DNA of 64,000 nucleotides. Origin: Berghia stephanieae (taxonomy: Eukaryota; Mollusca; Gastropoda; Nudibranchia; Aeolidiidae). The stretch is from NCBI GenBank assembly GCA_034508935.3, contig CM067445.1, forward strand, positions 83,702,372 through 83,766,371. Direction: 5' to 3'. Under the pieces are notes generated by a model, which saw only the letters and a list, made by a program, of their open reading frames with translations, was not told the origin of the DNA and ran no database searches. Every line of letters starts with the position of its first letter. Position 1 is the stretch's first letter. The translations under genes and the position numbers were made by a program. Shown one piece after another: positions 1 to 26,138 of the stretch.

Positions 1-11
1 CAAAAATCCCA

Positions 12-57
<46 letters not shown>

Positions 58-120
58 CTCTCCTGTCTCTCTCTGTCTAACCCCACCCCTCTCTCTCTCT
101 CTCTCTCTCTCTCTAATCCC

Positions 121-156
<36 letters not shown>

Positions 157-192
157 ATCCCACCCTCTCTCTCTCTCTCTCTCTCTAATCCC

Positions 193-239
<47 letters not shown>

Positions 240-242
240 CTC
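1..242. repeat. CT dinucleotide tract with spaced AATCCCACC breaks
   Basis: CT runs of 20-60 bases are separated by the repeated word taatcccaccct, giving a higher-order repeat of about 50-60 bases. Confidence 0.9.
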
Positions 243-387
243 TCTTCTAATTGAGCAACTTATTGTTCAGTCAGTTGCTTCATCTCAACTACATTGTGTT
301 GATGTCGTTGATAACTGTTGGGATAAATTGTGTGTTCTTTGGTTATCTGTGGTTATAATGTGTTTACATTATATCATTCATCTGTAG

Positions 388-500
388 TGTTTCATTCATC
401 CTGTTTGTTGATAAAGGGGAAACCCGAAACGTCCATTTTATCTGTTTTCGTAATTAAATTGAAGCTTATATTCAATTTCACATTCTTATTTATTTCTTCG
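388..500 (+). repeat. Interspersed repeat with ribozyme-like core, copy 1
   Basis: Shares gtttcattcatcctgtttgt, the core ttgataaaggggaaacccgaaacgtc and tgaagcttatattcaatttc (each seen in full) with 22478-22590. The core has the layout (C)UGAnnA - short hairpin - GAAAC of a hammerhead-type motif, with changes in the first box. Confidence 0.6.
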
Positions 501-747
501 AGCTTCGAGCAGCAACATTTACATATTATGTCTGACGGTAGGACATTTCACGTCACGGCAGTTTCGTGGAATAATCTGCCGGAGCTCACGAGAACAGAGA
601 CAGACTGGAATAGGTTTGAGAGTCTCTTATGGCAAAGGTGGCAGCTTCTCAGACTGGTTCAGATCTGTTTTCCGTTCCCCTAAGTATATATGATATTCAT
701 ATAATGTAATGAAACAGTGAGTAATGTCAATTTGTATGCATTATATA

Positions 748-2529
748 CAGCGGCGTGGCGTATTGACGGCGTATGGTGGTGCCATGATTAGAAGAAGAAA
801 AAAATTCTAAAACAGTGAACACGGTTAAGAGGAGAGAGCACATGTTAAAAACTCTCTTTTTTTGGAAGGGTGGGGGGAGGGTCGATGGTTTCTACGAGTG
901 GACAAAACTCACAAAAACAAATAATTCATGAAAACAACAAGCCACAACACTGAGATACAAGTCCCGTATGAAAAGGTCTTTGTAATTATTCTTTGTCCAC
1001 CATTTAAAGGATTGGTTTTGGTCGATAATGCAATCAATATGTGATAAATGTAAATCAAAAGAGAAAAAAAACCTATGACAGAAATTACTTACTTTTAGTA
1101 CTTGTAAAGAAAATCTGCACGGCGATGTTTCATCTCTGCAAATCTTTTTATAATGTGTTTATTGAAATTTGGAATGGCATCTATTTCAGCTTTGTGAATT
1201 GACAGAATCATTAACGAATTTAACCGCTCTGTGTTTCATTGAATTTCGCAAGAAATTTTTCACTCTTTTAAGGGTGCTAAAACAACGTTCAGGAGGTTAA
1301 GAAATACGATGGAAGTGGTTAAGGTCACTATAGCCTATAGATGTCCACGATCTGTCAGTGTTTGTTGTATCTGTAAAAAGTAGACAATAAAAACAAAAGA
1401 AACGGTTTTTTTCTAAACTAACTGTGAGCCATTCATGCCTGTCATACCATGTCACTGAAAAAGAGCGTTTTCGAGATTTCCACACCTGTGTTAATTCAAA
1501 ATCAGTTGGTTGGTGAGGAACTAGTATTTTTATTTCTAATTTGTCATCTAGTGTCAATCTCCCAAACGGTCGGTGAAGTTAAAGAGTCAACTTGATTCAT
1601 TGCAATTCATTGTTTAACAAAACAAAACTTCAAATTATATCTCAAATAATGGAAATCAGTGGACTACGATTAATGATTGCACAAATAAAAGGTAGATTCA
1701 GATCTTAAAGCATCACAAAGAAAAAATCACTCCACTTAAGTACTTAAAAAATCTAAAAACACACCAAAGTATAACTGTTAACAATCTTCGCTTTCTTTCT
1801 CTGACTCACACAAATACACACGCACAAACAAACACACACACACACACACACACACAAATAAACACTCATACACACGTAACCATCAACTCGGCACTACAAG
1901 CAAAAAAAATGTTGGTAAATTCGTCCACAATGCTTCGTTGCAAATAATTACTTTATTCAATAATCGTGAAAAAGAGTTGGGGGGAAGGGGGGGGGGGGGG
2001 GATTTTGATATGTCATATTTTTAAGTTTTATGTTGTCTTTCTTTGCTGCTTACAAATAAACTTGACAATGATCAGTGTTTTTGACAGTTAATGTAATATT
2101 TTGGATGGCCGAAGTTACCCTAATTTGGCGCATCCCCCCGTCCAACGGTGGAGCTCTCAGATCCTGGCACAAGTCGAGGGGTTTTCCGCTATTTGAAGAT
2201 AGTATAATTCGACCCAGTTTCTCGCTCAATCAGCTGTAGCGATACTAATGGATAGAGCATTAACTGGAGCTTGGATTGCTTTGCACCACGGTGTTGATTC
2301 TCTCACTACTTCGCGCAGTGATGTCACCAACACACGAGTCGGCGCAGTGCGTGATTCGGAATCTTGAATAGAGTGGAGACTAAAAAGGCAGTATGTTGTT
2401 GGCGAGTTGGCGAAAGACAGTGGAGTTAAAATTTCTCAGTTTTATTTTTAATTAAATTATGCTGTTAATGATTTTTAAAAGATTGGTACGGTGCCTGGCA
2501 CCATTCGGTCCAATGGCCCCACGCCACTG
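748..2529 (-). mobile_element. hAT transposon, internally deleted, copy 1
   Basis: Both ends are terminal inverted repeats (CAGCGGCGTGGCG... and its partner CAGTGGCGTGGGG...), flanked by a perfect 8-bp target duplication ATTATATA at 740-747 and 2530-2537, the hallmark of hAT. The minus strand at 1297-1557 encodes a transposase fragment with a TTF/ZMYM-type zinc-finger segment (FELTQVWKSRKRSF, FFCFYCLLF). A second minus-strand fragment near 1140-1290 carries LNSLMILSIHKA and a FAEMKHR-like stretch. At 1782 bp it is too short for a full transposase, so it is non-autonomous. Confidence 0.9.
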
Positions 2530-2537
2530 ATTATATA

Positions 2538-4714
2538 TATCATTTAATTTATGTGCAAAGTGTTTTATCTTATTTATTTATTTATTCTTTTTAAAAAATC
2601 TTCTGTCAATGAAAAACCTTAAAAGGCTTACTACTTTTAAATCAGATTTTATTAATAAAATATACATCATTATTATTTTTCACATTATTATTTTCATATA
2701 TTGTTCTCATTGTTACTAGTTGTTGTCATGTAAAAAAGATGTATCTATATATATAATATGTATTTTTTACCGAAAATATATAATGTATTCATTCATTCAT
2801 TCATTCATTCATTCATTCATTCATTCATTCACGGATCTTCACCTTAACCGTCATATCCTTTACGTCATATTTTCATTTCAGGATCGTTATTCTGATTTTA
2901 AGATTGGAAGAAATAATATTTGTATACCATATCAACATGGTTATACAATCGTATACAGAGTGCTTTTGGGTGAGTTAAACCAAATTTTGATTATGCAAAA
3001 TCAGATTGTGTGCATTCACTTTTCTTTCAATGCATTGAATGCACTGTTTTGTTCTGAAACAGAATCCAAGCAATGTTGAGCACATCTTATTGTTGTTTTT
3101 ATGGATGATGCGCCTGGAACAGTTATTTTTCCCTGCAATATTGATTGATTTTCTTCTCAGGAATAGAAATAGTAGGCAACAAGAAACTGCTTTCGTGATG
3201 TGTAGGGAGAAGAAAGCAGAAAGAATTGCTGCGATCCCTTTGGACTGTTATTATTTTGAGATCACAATTTGAACACAAAATCTCTGGGAGTGAGGGTGGA
3301 GGAGAGAAGGGGGGGGGGGCGGGGGGGGGGGGGGGCTGATCTCTCATTGTGAGCAGGAAGGTCACTTTCTGTCTCTTCCATACCCCTATATATGTTTTCC
3401 AACTTGCTTTCTGTCATTGTTTTGGTTTTGTCATTTGTTGGAGTCATTGGCCGAGAGGGAAACAGTCAAATGTATAGTTAAGGTTAAGTGAGATGATAGT
3501 TTTTACCTTGTAAATCATTTCTCTGTCATGTATTGTTATATTTGTTGTTTTGAATTATAATACAAACATTTAAGTATGCACCTTTTATTTGGGTTGTGCT
3601 TGTGTGTGGATGAGACTTTTAGGTGATCTCAAACTAAGAACATCTCTTTACATCTATATATGTGTTTACCTTATCCAGGTTGATTTCTGTTCTTGTCTTG
3701 GAATGATATTACACATGTTTGCCCAAACTCCACAGCCGAGTCGTTAGCTGAAAGGGAAAAAGTCAAATGCATATTTTATTCGTTTTCGGAGATGATGGTT
3801 TCTCCCTGCTTTCTCCTTTTCATCTTCTAGCTATGCAATGTTTTAGATATTTGTTTATAAATATAGCATATTGTATGCATTTCAATCTAATTGTATTCCG
3901 CTAAATCGGATGCTGTCCTTGTGATTGGTTGGGACTTTTAGATGATCTACCTCAGTTCCCTATAATATGATCCAGCCCCATTTGGCTTCCTTTATCTGTG
4001 GTACTTTTAATTGCAATTCTATAACTTTTAGACTCACCTATCTTCTTTGGCTTCCTGGTTACTGGCGTTGAAATGACCTTCAAGTGTTACACGCACCTGA
4101 AAATCAAAAGCGAAGAAAAGATATCTCTGCTCATTTCATTGCAAAGTTAGTAACTGCTTGTGTATCCATAATGTAACGGTTTTCCTACGTTTAAGATGGT
4201 TTACAAAATGGATGGTAAATTATGAGTTTCGGTATAATTTTGCAGCAAATACACGTCAAATTTACCGGTTGGCTTGCCTTGAAAATTGCCAAAGTGTTAT
4301 GAAATTTGGCAGTAATCAGGCCATAAAATTTGTAAATCGTTGCAAGATGCAAGTTAAATAAATTATACAATAATAAAATTGCTCTGTTCTTGATTTGACT
4401 TTGGTTTTTCGAAGTAAACTCTTATCAAAAGAAAGAAGAATTAATTATTCTGAATGACCTGTTTATAGAAGTCAACGCTGATTATAATGAAAATAGGAAG
4501 GGTGTTACAAGTACAAACCGTGTTTTACCAATTGCTTGTTTTTATTCATTTCCTTGATAGACAATTTTCTTTCCTTATCTGTTGGTCGGACCATCCGCTT
4601 CAGATTATCAATATCCAATGTGATTAGTTTCTTTGTCGAGGACATTTTGAATAATACGTCACTCATTTTGGAAGACATTTTGATATTTATCGCAATTTGA
4701 AATTGTATTTTGAA
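2538..4714. other. Non-coding, left flank of F-BAR gene
   Basis: AT-rich with an ATTC tract and a G run (3309-3336). No recognisable gene, and open frames here lack family resemblance. Could include a promoter for the F-BAR gene; nothing specific seen. Confidence 0.5.
2789..2832. repeat. ATTC tetranucleotide tract
   Basis: About eleven copies of attc. Confidence 0.9.
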
Positions 4715-17175
<12,461 letters not shown>

Positions 17176-17268
17176 GACGGTTACTAGACATTCCATCTGA
17201 TGATGTGCCATTGATTATCGCATGATAACGTCTTTCATTCCAATTATATTATTATTTTAAAAGCATTG

Positions 17269-17274
17269 AATAAA
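17269..17274 (+). terminator. Possible polyadenylation signal of F-BAR gene
   Basis: AATAAA lies about 95 bases past the TGA; a second AATAAA follows near 17300. Position is right for a 3' end, but the motif is common in AT-rich DNA. Confidence 0.35.
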
Positions 17275-18296
17275 CTGCACATTATAAAAGGTTTAAAATA
17301 AAAATACAAATTATTTAATAAGGCACTTTTTGGGCTCAAAATCCTTCTTCAGCCAACAACTAAAACAAACAAAAAGATAATACTACACATAGGAAAAATT
17401 TCTTCATCGTTCATCTCAAGACCTCTTTCTCCATCTTTTGGATTCTAAGTATCGTATCATCAGCATACCTCTTTCACCACTATTATTGTTTTGTTTTTGT
17501 TGACTCAGGAAGGGTTTTGAGCCCGAAAGGTTTCTTGTCAAGTATTTTGATGTTTATCAAAGTTTTCTATTCGTTTTTTTTTCTAATGTTTCGCACTCTC
17601 CTGCTTCTAGCAGCTCATAATTTACTTTAACTCCTGTTTTTCTAGAATTCTTAAGTGTTTACTTTACACACGTTTTACGTTTCCTGCGTTGTATTTGTAG
17701 TGCTAGGAGGATGGAGGGTTGGTGGTGATGGTGGTGGTGTGTGTGTGTGTTTGGTTGAGGGGGGGGGGGCGGGGGGAGGGAGGGGAGGGTGTTAATGAGT
17801 AAAAGCCAAATTCTTTTTGTAAGCTGAGGAGTCGTCTCTTTCAGTCTACTTATAGTCCATTTCTATGTCGCTCTCTGTGTTTCCCTATAATTAGATGTTT
17901 TGCTATCTCCTGGCGAGGACCTTTTGCCGAAATGAAAATGGTCAGTTGGAGATTATTAACTTTTTTTTCACTACTCTTCCAATACTTGATGAAGTTTGAA
18001 GTTATTAGTAAGCTGTTGGCTGACGTTTGAGTGTATCCCATATTACTTATACTATTCCATTTGCAAGGTGTGACCTAAGTGAAGTGGTCCGAACGTAGAC
18101 ATATAATTGATTGCTCATATAAATAAGTTGACGCTTTGAACTAGTATCTTATGTTATGTCAAATATTCAGTTGCAATAATTGTTTGCTACCCTTTGTGTA
18201 AGATACTAGACGATCGAAAAGTACTTTCCCCTGATCTATCAGAATCAGACGCTTACTCACTGGGTGAGGGGGGGGGGGGGGGGGGATTAAAATGAT

Positions 18297-18592
18297 ACGG
18301 GAGCATTTATATAGAGCAATATCTACTAAATCTGCTCAAAGCGCTTTACAGGGGATCCCTAGCCAACAACAACACTTAACATGTTGGACGAAACATGACA
18401 CCTATTTTTGATGTTACAATTTTTTTAAACAGAGACAACGCAGGTACCCATTTTACACCCGAGTACGGTGAAGGAATATGAGTAAAGAGCCTTTTCCAAG
18501 GACTCAACAATGCCCCACTGAGGGCGGGATTCGAACTCAAGACTTTCCGATCCGAAGGCCAGGGTCATACCACTAGATTGCATAGCCGCAAA
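18297..18592 (-). mobile_element. SINE family A copy
   Basis: Nearly complete: tail (tatctactaaatctgctcaa, gcgctttacaggggatccct), body and minus-strand tRNA-like head (ttcgaactcaagactttccg). Intergenic. Confidence 0.8.
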
Positions 18593-18935
18593 AAAGTTAC
18601 TAAGTCTGTCTAATCGTTCTCCTTTTCATTGCGCTTATATGACCTAAAAGGATCCAAGACGCCATACTTCACCATTGCACTATAGACCACCACTTGCAAG
18701 AGAAATCATCAAGACTCAACTCTTTCGGTCAGCAAATAGGACTGGAGATTAATACTAGAATTCAGAATGGATTACAGTAAACATTCACCACCTCATCCCA
18801 ATTCTAATTAATGGACATCAATTAGAAACAAACATCCCCACTCCCACCCTTAAACAAATAACAAACAAACAAACCCCAAAGAATTCATGTTTTCATATTA
18901 TAGGCAGCCTTATTACAGCGGAGCTGAGAAAGGCA

Positions 18936-19160
18936 TTGAGGCAGTGTGGCTCAGCGATAGGGTCTTTGCTTCGTACCCGAAAGGTACGAGTTCGACCGCC
19001 GGCCGCTGCGTTGTGTGGCCTTGAACAAGTCACCTCGCCCTAGCTCAATTTGCGGCGCTGCACTGCGGCTGACGCCTGGTTTATTCTAGTCTTCCCTTGG
19101 AATAGACCCTAGAGACAAATTTCCCCTATGGGATGAATAAAGGGATTTTTTATAATTTTT
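18936..19160 (+). mobile_element. tRNA-derived SINE, family B
   Basis: A-box-like TGGCTCAGCGATAGGG and B-box GAGTTCGACCGCC head, body with ggccttgaacaagtcacctc, and a tail gatgaataaagggatttttt. A 5'-truncated relative lies at 58017-58165. Confidence 0.75.
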
Positions 19161-20589
19161 TAAATTTAAAACAAGGAACACATTTAACTTCTTGAACAAT
19201 CTTTGGAGAATACGGTAGGAAAACAAATGTTAAGATTGACCAAAGTTGTCATGTTGTAACGGTGGATCGGGATGCTGGAGGTTGACATGAGAGCCGCGAT
19301 TTGCAGCGAGATTTCAGTTTTCTAATCCCGGATTGAACTTGATAGTAAATAGTCGGCAACCACTAGGTATTCATGAATACTTTGAAAAATACCTCAAAAT
19401 CAAATTTTCCTCTAATCTTATCAGAGCAATTATTTTGAAAATTGGTACTACGCGAATCAGCGGACAATTTATTTTCTTGAAGAAGACTGCATGACGGAAT
19501 TATGTTGTAATCAAACGTAATTTTTAACATAAATTTGACATCCGTCGACGACCAACACCAGAGCCCATTTTTTTTTGTAAGCAGACTAGATTTAGTTCTT
19601 TACTAGTCTAGTAAATGACTTCCTAGTCTTAAGCCTAAGCGAAGCAAGTGACTAAAAAATCGAATTTTATGAACGTTTTCTAGTCGCTTACCTAGGAGTT
19701 GTAAGAACGTCGTCTAATTCGAAGTACAGATGGCAGGTAAGATACCAGTCTTCAACGCAAAAGATTTCCAAATAGGAAATTAGCAACACATCCAGTTTAA
19801 ATATATTTCGTTCCGTTTCATATTTGAATATTTTGCGACATGATGAATAAATGTTGATCGTCGACTGTCTATATTTAGTTCAATGAAAGCTTCATCGAAA
19901 CTAGAACAGATTGAACCAAAAAGAAACAAAAATAAAAACAAACAAAAACAAAACAGAAAGAGTGTTCTGATGATTCACATTATTTCAATCAGTTACAATG
20001 CCAGCAGGAATAACTTTTGTCTTCATAATACTTTCTAATCGTTTTTTTTTTTTACTTTGGAGCAAACCCTTTTGACATGCACACCACAACCCACACTTAT
20101 ACATCTCGTCTTGCCCGCAAGCTGATAATGTCGTGACCATAACAAATCAGAGACTCAGAGCTAAGGTCGTGACCCAACCTTTCCTTGCCACCGAGCCGAT
20201 CTTGAATCCGGTAGAATAAATGGTAGATATATATGAATTTTGGACAAATTAATTAGTCAAACGTACTACTACTATCAGATTCGATACTCGCCTGTGATAA
20301 AACATTTCCCAAGAACTAGATTTAGATAAGTGGGGTGACGAATTGACTGTCAGCTGACTAGCTATCTGAGAGAGGCTGGTTTCGGTTAAGTTTACCTTTG
20401 ACCATGTCTCTATAGCGGTTGTGTAATTCAAAGGAAGTTTATTTTCATTTTTTCGATATGTAACTAACATTTAAAATAACAGGAAACTTGTGAATTGTTT
20501 GCAGATAAGTTTTAAAGAAAGAGACAGAGGGTAGAGGATGGTTACCCACACGTGCTTTTGTTATTTCTGCTCCCACGTCAACTGCGCAA

Positions 20590-20770
20590 CCAGTTTACGC
20601 TTCCGTTTGGGAGTAACCAATTGTTTGTTTTCATCCATGTCTGTGGGTAATTCTCATTAAACTGTATTATCCAGACTATAAAAGTTCAACATTACATATG
20701 GTTTTGTGGGTTGGTCCGTTATATTTACGGATGACAATGTTGTGAATTTCTTAGTCAAGCGCACAGCATC
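20590..20770 (+). repeat. One-armed relative of foldback element
   Basis: Shares ctcattaaactgtatt, the arm with gttggtccgttatatt, and tgttgtgaatttcttagtca with the right half of 24961-25175. Confidence 0.65.
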
Positions 20771-21123
20771 TATTTATTTGCACTGCAAAAGTTTTCGTAT
20801 TCTTGAAGGTGAAAAAAATGAAAAATAAGGGCGGAGATTCCAAAAAGCGTCTGTGTATAATTACCGTTGGTTATACTCAGACGCGTCTGTATATAATTAT
20901 ATCAAGAGCGAAGCGATATGTCATACAAAGCTGGGGGGTTAAAAAGGAATTCAAGAAATAAACAACTCATTTGCAAATCCATTCATCTAGTTAATTTATT
21001 TTAAATGAGCTTGTTATTCAAAATTACTACTACGTATCCATCCGTCTTTTAACTTAAATGTCAGACGAGCATTGGTTTATGCTTATCGGTCATCATTGAC
21101 AGGTGTAATATATACACTAACAT

Positions 21124-21181
<58 letters not shown>
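21124..21181. repeat. CA dinucleotide tract
   Basis: About 28 copies of ca; a TA tract follows at 21374-21421. Confidence 0.92.
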
Positions 21182-21184
<3 letters not shown>

Positions 21185-21371
21185 GATACCGTTGCTGGTT
21201 ATCGAATGCAATGAAGCGTTTTTTAAGCTTCTGAATGGTACTTTGGGGTTTGCCCCCCCCCCCCCTCCTTCCCAACACGCTTTGTATCCATTATCTAGGG
21301 CTGTAGTGTCAACATTGACTGTGCGTGTCTGTATTCATGTGTGTGTCGGGGTGTGTGTATGTGTTTATTTA

Positions 21372-21423
<52 letters not shown>

Positions 21424-21683
21424 TTTTACGTGTGTCATTCTAAATGCTTCATCGCTTTTATCCAAAGGTGTGTTTGTCTTTAATTTCTTGCTAGATTAGC
21501 TTGTTCGTTTGTCGTTCTTTACTATTATTCGATATATAATTACACTTCTTAGTTAAAGTGTACATAGATCTTTTTTTTTTTTAAGAAGGAGAAGATAATT
21601 TCTCAATGTTTGGTCTTTAGCCGAGTGTACCATTTGGCAGTTTTGAGTTCTATGGTTTGTGAAAAGGATAATTCATCACCACT

Positions 21684-22175
21684 ATGGATTCACCACCAGA
21701 CCTTGTTGTCATGATATATACTGGAAACAGAAAGAATGCAGGGACTGACAACACAGTCCATATCAAACTACACAGCAATGAAGGCAAATCTTCCAAGTCT
21801 ATTACTTTGGATCATTTATTTTCCAACGAATTTGAAAGAGGCCAAACCGACACGTTTCGACTAAAGGCTGGGGATTTAAATGAGTTTGAAAGTGTTGTGG
21901 TCATTGATCATCTGGAGTTGTGGAAAGACAGAACTCTCGGCTTGATCTCTGACGACTGGTTTGTGGATAAAATCGTTGTGGAGAATAGATCTACAAACAC
22001 AAATTTCATCTTCCCATTTTTCCGATGGATTAAGTCAGACCAACATTACCATATCAAACACTTGGACACGTTCTTACCCCAACACGATCCCTACAGGGAT
22101 CAGCGAAGGAAGGAACTGGAGGAGAAGAGGAAGGCATATCAGTATCAGCAGAGGATTCCAGGTGGACCTGTGCAG
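21684..22175 (+). CDS. Lipoxygenase exon 1 (PLAT domain)
   Basis: It starts at ATG (MDSPPDLVVMIYTGNRKNAG) and ends at CAG before gtaaga, 164 codons, phase 0. The PLAT beta-sandwich is recognisable: GTDNTVHIKL, the Trp-flanked DDWFVDKIVV and FPFFRWIK. The exon then enters the linker HDPYRDQRRKELEEKRKAYQ, as in coral and vertebrate enzymes. No signal peptide or transit peptide. Confidence 0.9.
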
Positions 22176-23826
22176 GTAAGAACGAGGTACGATCGAACGG
22201 TCAATATCTAAAAAAAAATAATGAAATAATGATATAATATGAGCATTTATACATAGTGCATTTCTATAGATTAACCATGCTCAATGGGCTTCACATTCCT
22301 TCATTCGTTCCACTCATTTTATACGTAAATGATAAATAAAACAGGTGGACCGATGTTGCCAAGGAATGATTTATTCTCTGAGGCACCGGTTATTTTGGTT
22401 ATAATCCAGGTTTTACTTAGAAGGAATCGGATTGTTTCAACGCCACTACCACATTATCTCCTTCATCTCTAGTGTTTCATTAATCCTGTTTGTTGATAAA
22501 GGGGAAACCCGAAACGTCCATTCTATCTGTTTTTTGTAATTAAATTGAAGCTTACATTCAATTTCACATTGTTATTTAAAGAAGAGTTGCTACACTTAAT
22601 ACTTTGTTGAAGTGAGAATTCAACATTTCACAAATCCCTTCTATTCTGACTTATGATATCTGATAATTTGTCTTATTTGTCATTTGTCTCTGGCATGTCA
22701 ACGGTTTTGAATGCACTCTCAGCCAAGTTTATTCATTGTCTTCTCTTGAGATATCTTCGGCCCCGACAAAAACACAAGACTGAACATCATCGATAGCTTT
22801 TTCCTATTCTCTACCTAGATACATCCTTTGCCTCCATTTATTGAATCACAGTTGAATTGTCTCTTGTTAAACTGAAAGACTTAAGCTTTTATATAGCGCA
22901 AAAACACTTACTGTGCTCAAACCTCTTTACAAAGGTTCCTAGGCCAGCATCAACATAAACATGTTGAAAGAGACAGCACCCCTTTGAGGCGCTAATAATT
23001 ACACTTTTTCCGTTTTCCGACTGAGTCAACGCTGTCGGAGGTCATGTAACCATTCTACATCTGAGTGTGATAGAAAATGTTGGTTGAGAGTCTTCTACAA
23101 GGACTCAACTTTGCTACTACCAGAGCGAGACTCGAACCAGGGAACTACCGGTCCGAAGGCAATGTCTTGCTCATCATCATCCATCGTGGCTTGTACTCTT
23201 TAGCAGGTTGCCGGTCAGCTGTCTCCACGAATCACGATCCTCTGCGGTGCGCATGAAATCTGAGTTGTTTATCACTTTAAATCACATTTGGCCATTCTTA
23301 GGTTATTTACATATATGTCATTCATTGCCTTCCTCTAGCTCTCTTTCCTTCGATCATCCCAGATGTTACCAACTTTTCTTTTCCTTCTCTTCTCCACACA
23401 TGTCAGTCCCAGAAATCTTAACTGCCTCTTTCTGATTTTATGGATCAACATTCTTCCCTTTCCCACCTTCGCCAACACTTCCTCGTTCGTATACTTGTCT
23501 ATCCATGTTAGCCTTAACCTTCTTCTAGACATCCACAATGAATAATATTTAATGTGGTCAGCGCTGGAAGGCTGCTAATCACAGAGCTGTTAAAACTATT
23601 GCATTTTTAGGTCGTGCTACTACAAGACCAAAAAGCCGTAATTTGTCTAACAGAAACAAATGAGTTCTTCAATGTAAAGTTCCTAATATTATAGTCTTTT
23701 TTGGTTGTATTTTTATAGATTAAATCACTTCCACCGGATGAAGACTTCTCTTTCAGCTACAAGGTAAAATTTTGTTTCTCATCTTTAGCTAATTAAATCT
23801 TATATTTGTATATTTTGGGTTAAACA

Positions 23827-23870
<44 letters not shown>

Positions 23871-24013
23871 TGTGTGTCATAGACGTAGAGAATAAAAGAC
23901 TGCTCAAGTAAGACAATTTTTGAAGTCGCAGAAAAAGAGTTACGCACGTTCCCTACTTAACTACAAAGTGAAAGAGAACATACCTTGTTATGATGCAATA
24001 AATTGTTCCAGAA

Positions 24014-24044
<31 letters not shown>

Positions 24045-26013
24045 CTTCTTCTTCTTCTTCTTCTTCTTCTTCTTCTTCTTTCTTCTTCTTCTTCTTCTTC
24101 TTCTCCTCCTCCTCCTCCTCCTCCTGAAATTACGCCCTTTCGAGCATCATCTTTTATGTGGTCGCCAGGAAATAATATGGACAATCCATTAAACTAATGT
24201 ATGATGTCATCAGGTATTAACCTTGTTGTCCAAAGTGAGTAAATTGGGGGTTAATGATCCTGCCCATTGTGCAAAGACGGAAGCGCCTTATGCGGAAGGA
24301 CCTTTTAGGTCACAATGAAATACCTTAACCACTCGCCCCACCCCCCTCCCCCCTCCCACACACACAAAAAAAAAAAATGAAAAGAGTGTTGAACTGAAAT
24401 TTTCAAATATATATTTTTTTGTAATCAACAATTTCTAATTTTAAAAACAATTCCAGTGGGACATTTCCAAAAAGATCCTTCAACTCAAGGCCAAAATTGC
24501 CCTCGTCACCTTGTTTCCCGACCCCTGGCAAACAATTGACGACATGACTTTAAATCATGAAAACGGTGTCTTTGGAAAACCCAGGGTATGTATAGTTAGA
24601 AGAAGGGAAGAATTTGTTAATAGACCAAATATGTTTTTCACAGAATATTTGGATTACAATTTTGGGATATCAGAAGGGGGAGGGATGAGAAAGTTCTTTC
24701 ATTTTGGAGTTCTGAAATGTTCAAAAGAACACCAACTGTTATTTTCCAGCGCTTGTCGGATATAGCACAACTTGGAACAACTGAAGATACAAGCTTGTGC
24801 CAATGCTTACTCTGTCATCAGGACTCTGATCATATTCTACAAAGATGCCAACTGTATGACTGTCAAACAAGCAGAACCGGGTATCATCCGACCTGACTTT
24901 GGTAATGTTCTTTGATAAGCCTCTTAACACACCACGCAGATGTATAATAAGTATAGATCAGTATGCGCTTGGCTAAGAAGCTCACAACATTGCCATCCGG
25001 AAGTATAACGGACCAAACACAAAACTATGTGTAACCTTGAACGTTTATACTGGTTCATATTCTCACTAAACTGTATTAACCAGACTATAAATGTCAAGGT
25101 TACACATAGTAATGTATGTTGGTCCGTTATATTCCCGGGTGGCAAGGTTGTGAATTTCTTAGCCACGCGTACACCGTTTACACCTGGCAACAGCTTTATC
25201 GCTGACCGACTGATTTAAAGTTTTCCGGTTTTGGTGTTATCTGACTTGGCAGCTTAGGACGTTCCACTTATTCTTGCGGTGCAGATTCCTCCAATTGTCT
25301 CTGTCTTTAGCCATTTTGGACGTATTAAAGACATTGATTACTGAACAATACCACCTACAGTCGTCATGTCGTGTCTTATCATGTTCAGCGTTGTTGTTGA
25401 TTTAGGACCCTTCGTTAAAGTTTTGAGTACACTTAGTGGATCATGCACAAAAGCAAAGATCAATTTTATTTATTATATTTTATACTATATCTTTTTTGTG
25501 TGTTATTGTTTATATTTAACATCCTATAAAGAAGAAAGAAATTTTGTTGATGATGCATTTTTCTGGAGATTTTGATATCATTTTCTAGACAGGTCTATCA
25601 ATTTATAAATGAATTTTTTTTTCAATTGAGAATGGTTTTGTATATGAAATAACTGTCCTGTACCATATATCACGATGAAAACTATCTCGAAGCAAAATCT
25701 CCTCGGTTGGTTACATTTAGTTTAAAAGATGGGTATGTTACGTTTCGGTTCTTTGCTTTTAAAACCAATAGTAAACAGAAATGAAAACATTGTAAGAGAA
25801 TAATTGCTGACATCTGTCTACACGTTATTGTATGGCTGTGATGAGGAAATAACGTTCTGGACTCACAACGCTTGTATTATGTCGAGAGGTTCGAGGCGGC
25901 GGTTCGAGGCGGCGACAAGGTACCTCTAGGGTGTACGTTTAGGAAATGACCTTTATCTATCTAGCAGTTAGTTGTAACCAGGTCAGTACAAAACAACAAC
26001 AACAACAACAACA

Positions 26014-26068
<55 letters not shown>

Positions 26069-26093
26069 TTACTACTACTACTACTATACTACT

Positions 26094-26138
<45 letters not shown>

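Larger units (their letters stand above)
17300..21683. other. Intergenic region between F-BAR and lipoxygenase genes
   Basis: Holds two SINEs, a one-armed foldback relative, CA and TA tracts. The rest (17300-18290, 19160-20590) shows nothing recognisable. The lipoxygenase promoter should lie near its right end. Confidence 0.5.

Noticed and set aside
23920-24197. Arg/Glu/Phe/Ser homopolymer frames
   Set aside because: Readings of a TTC/TCC microsatellite.
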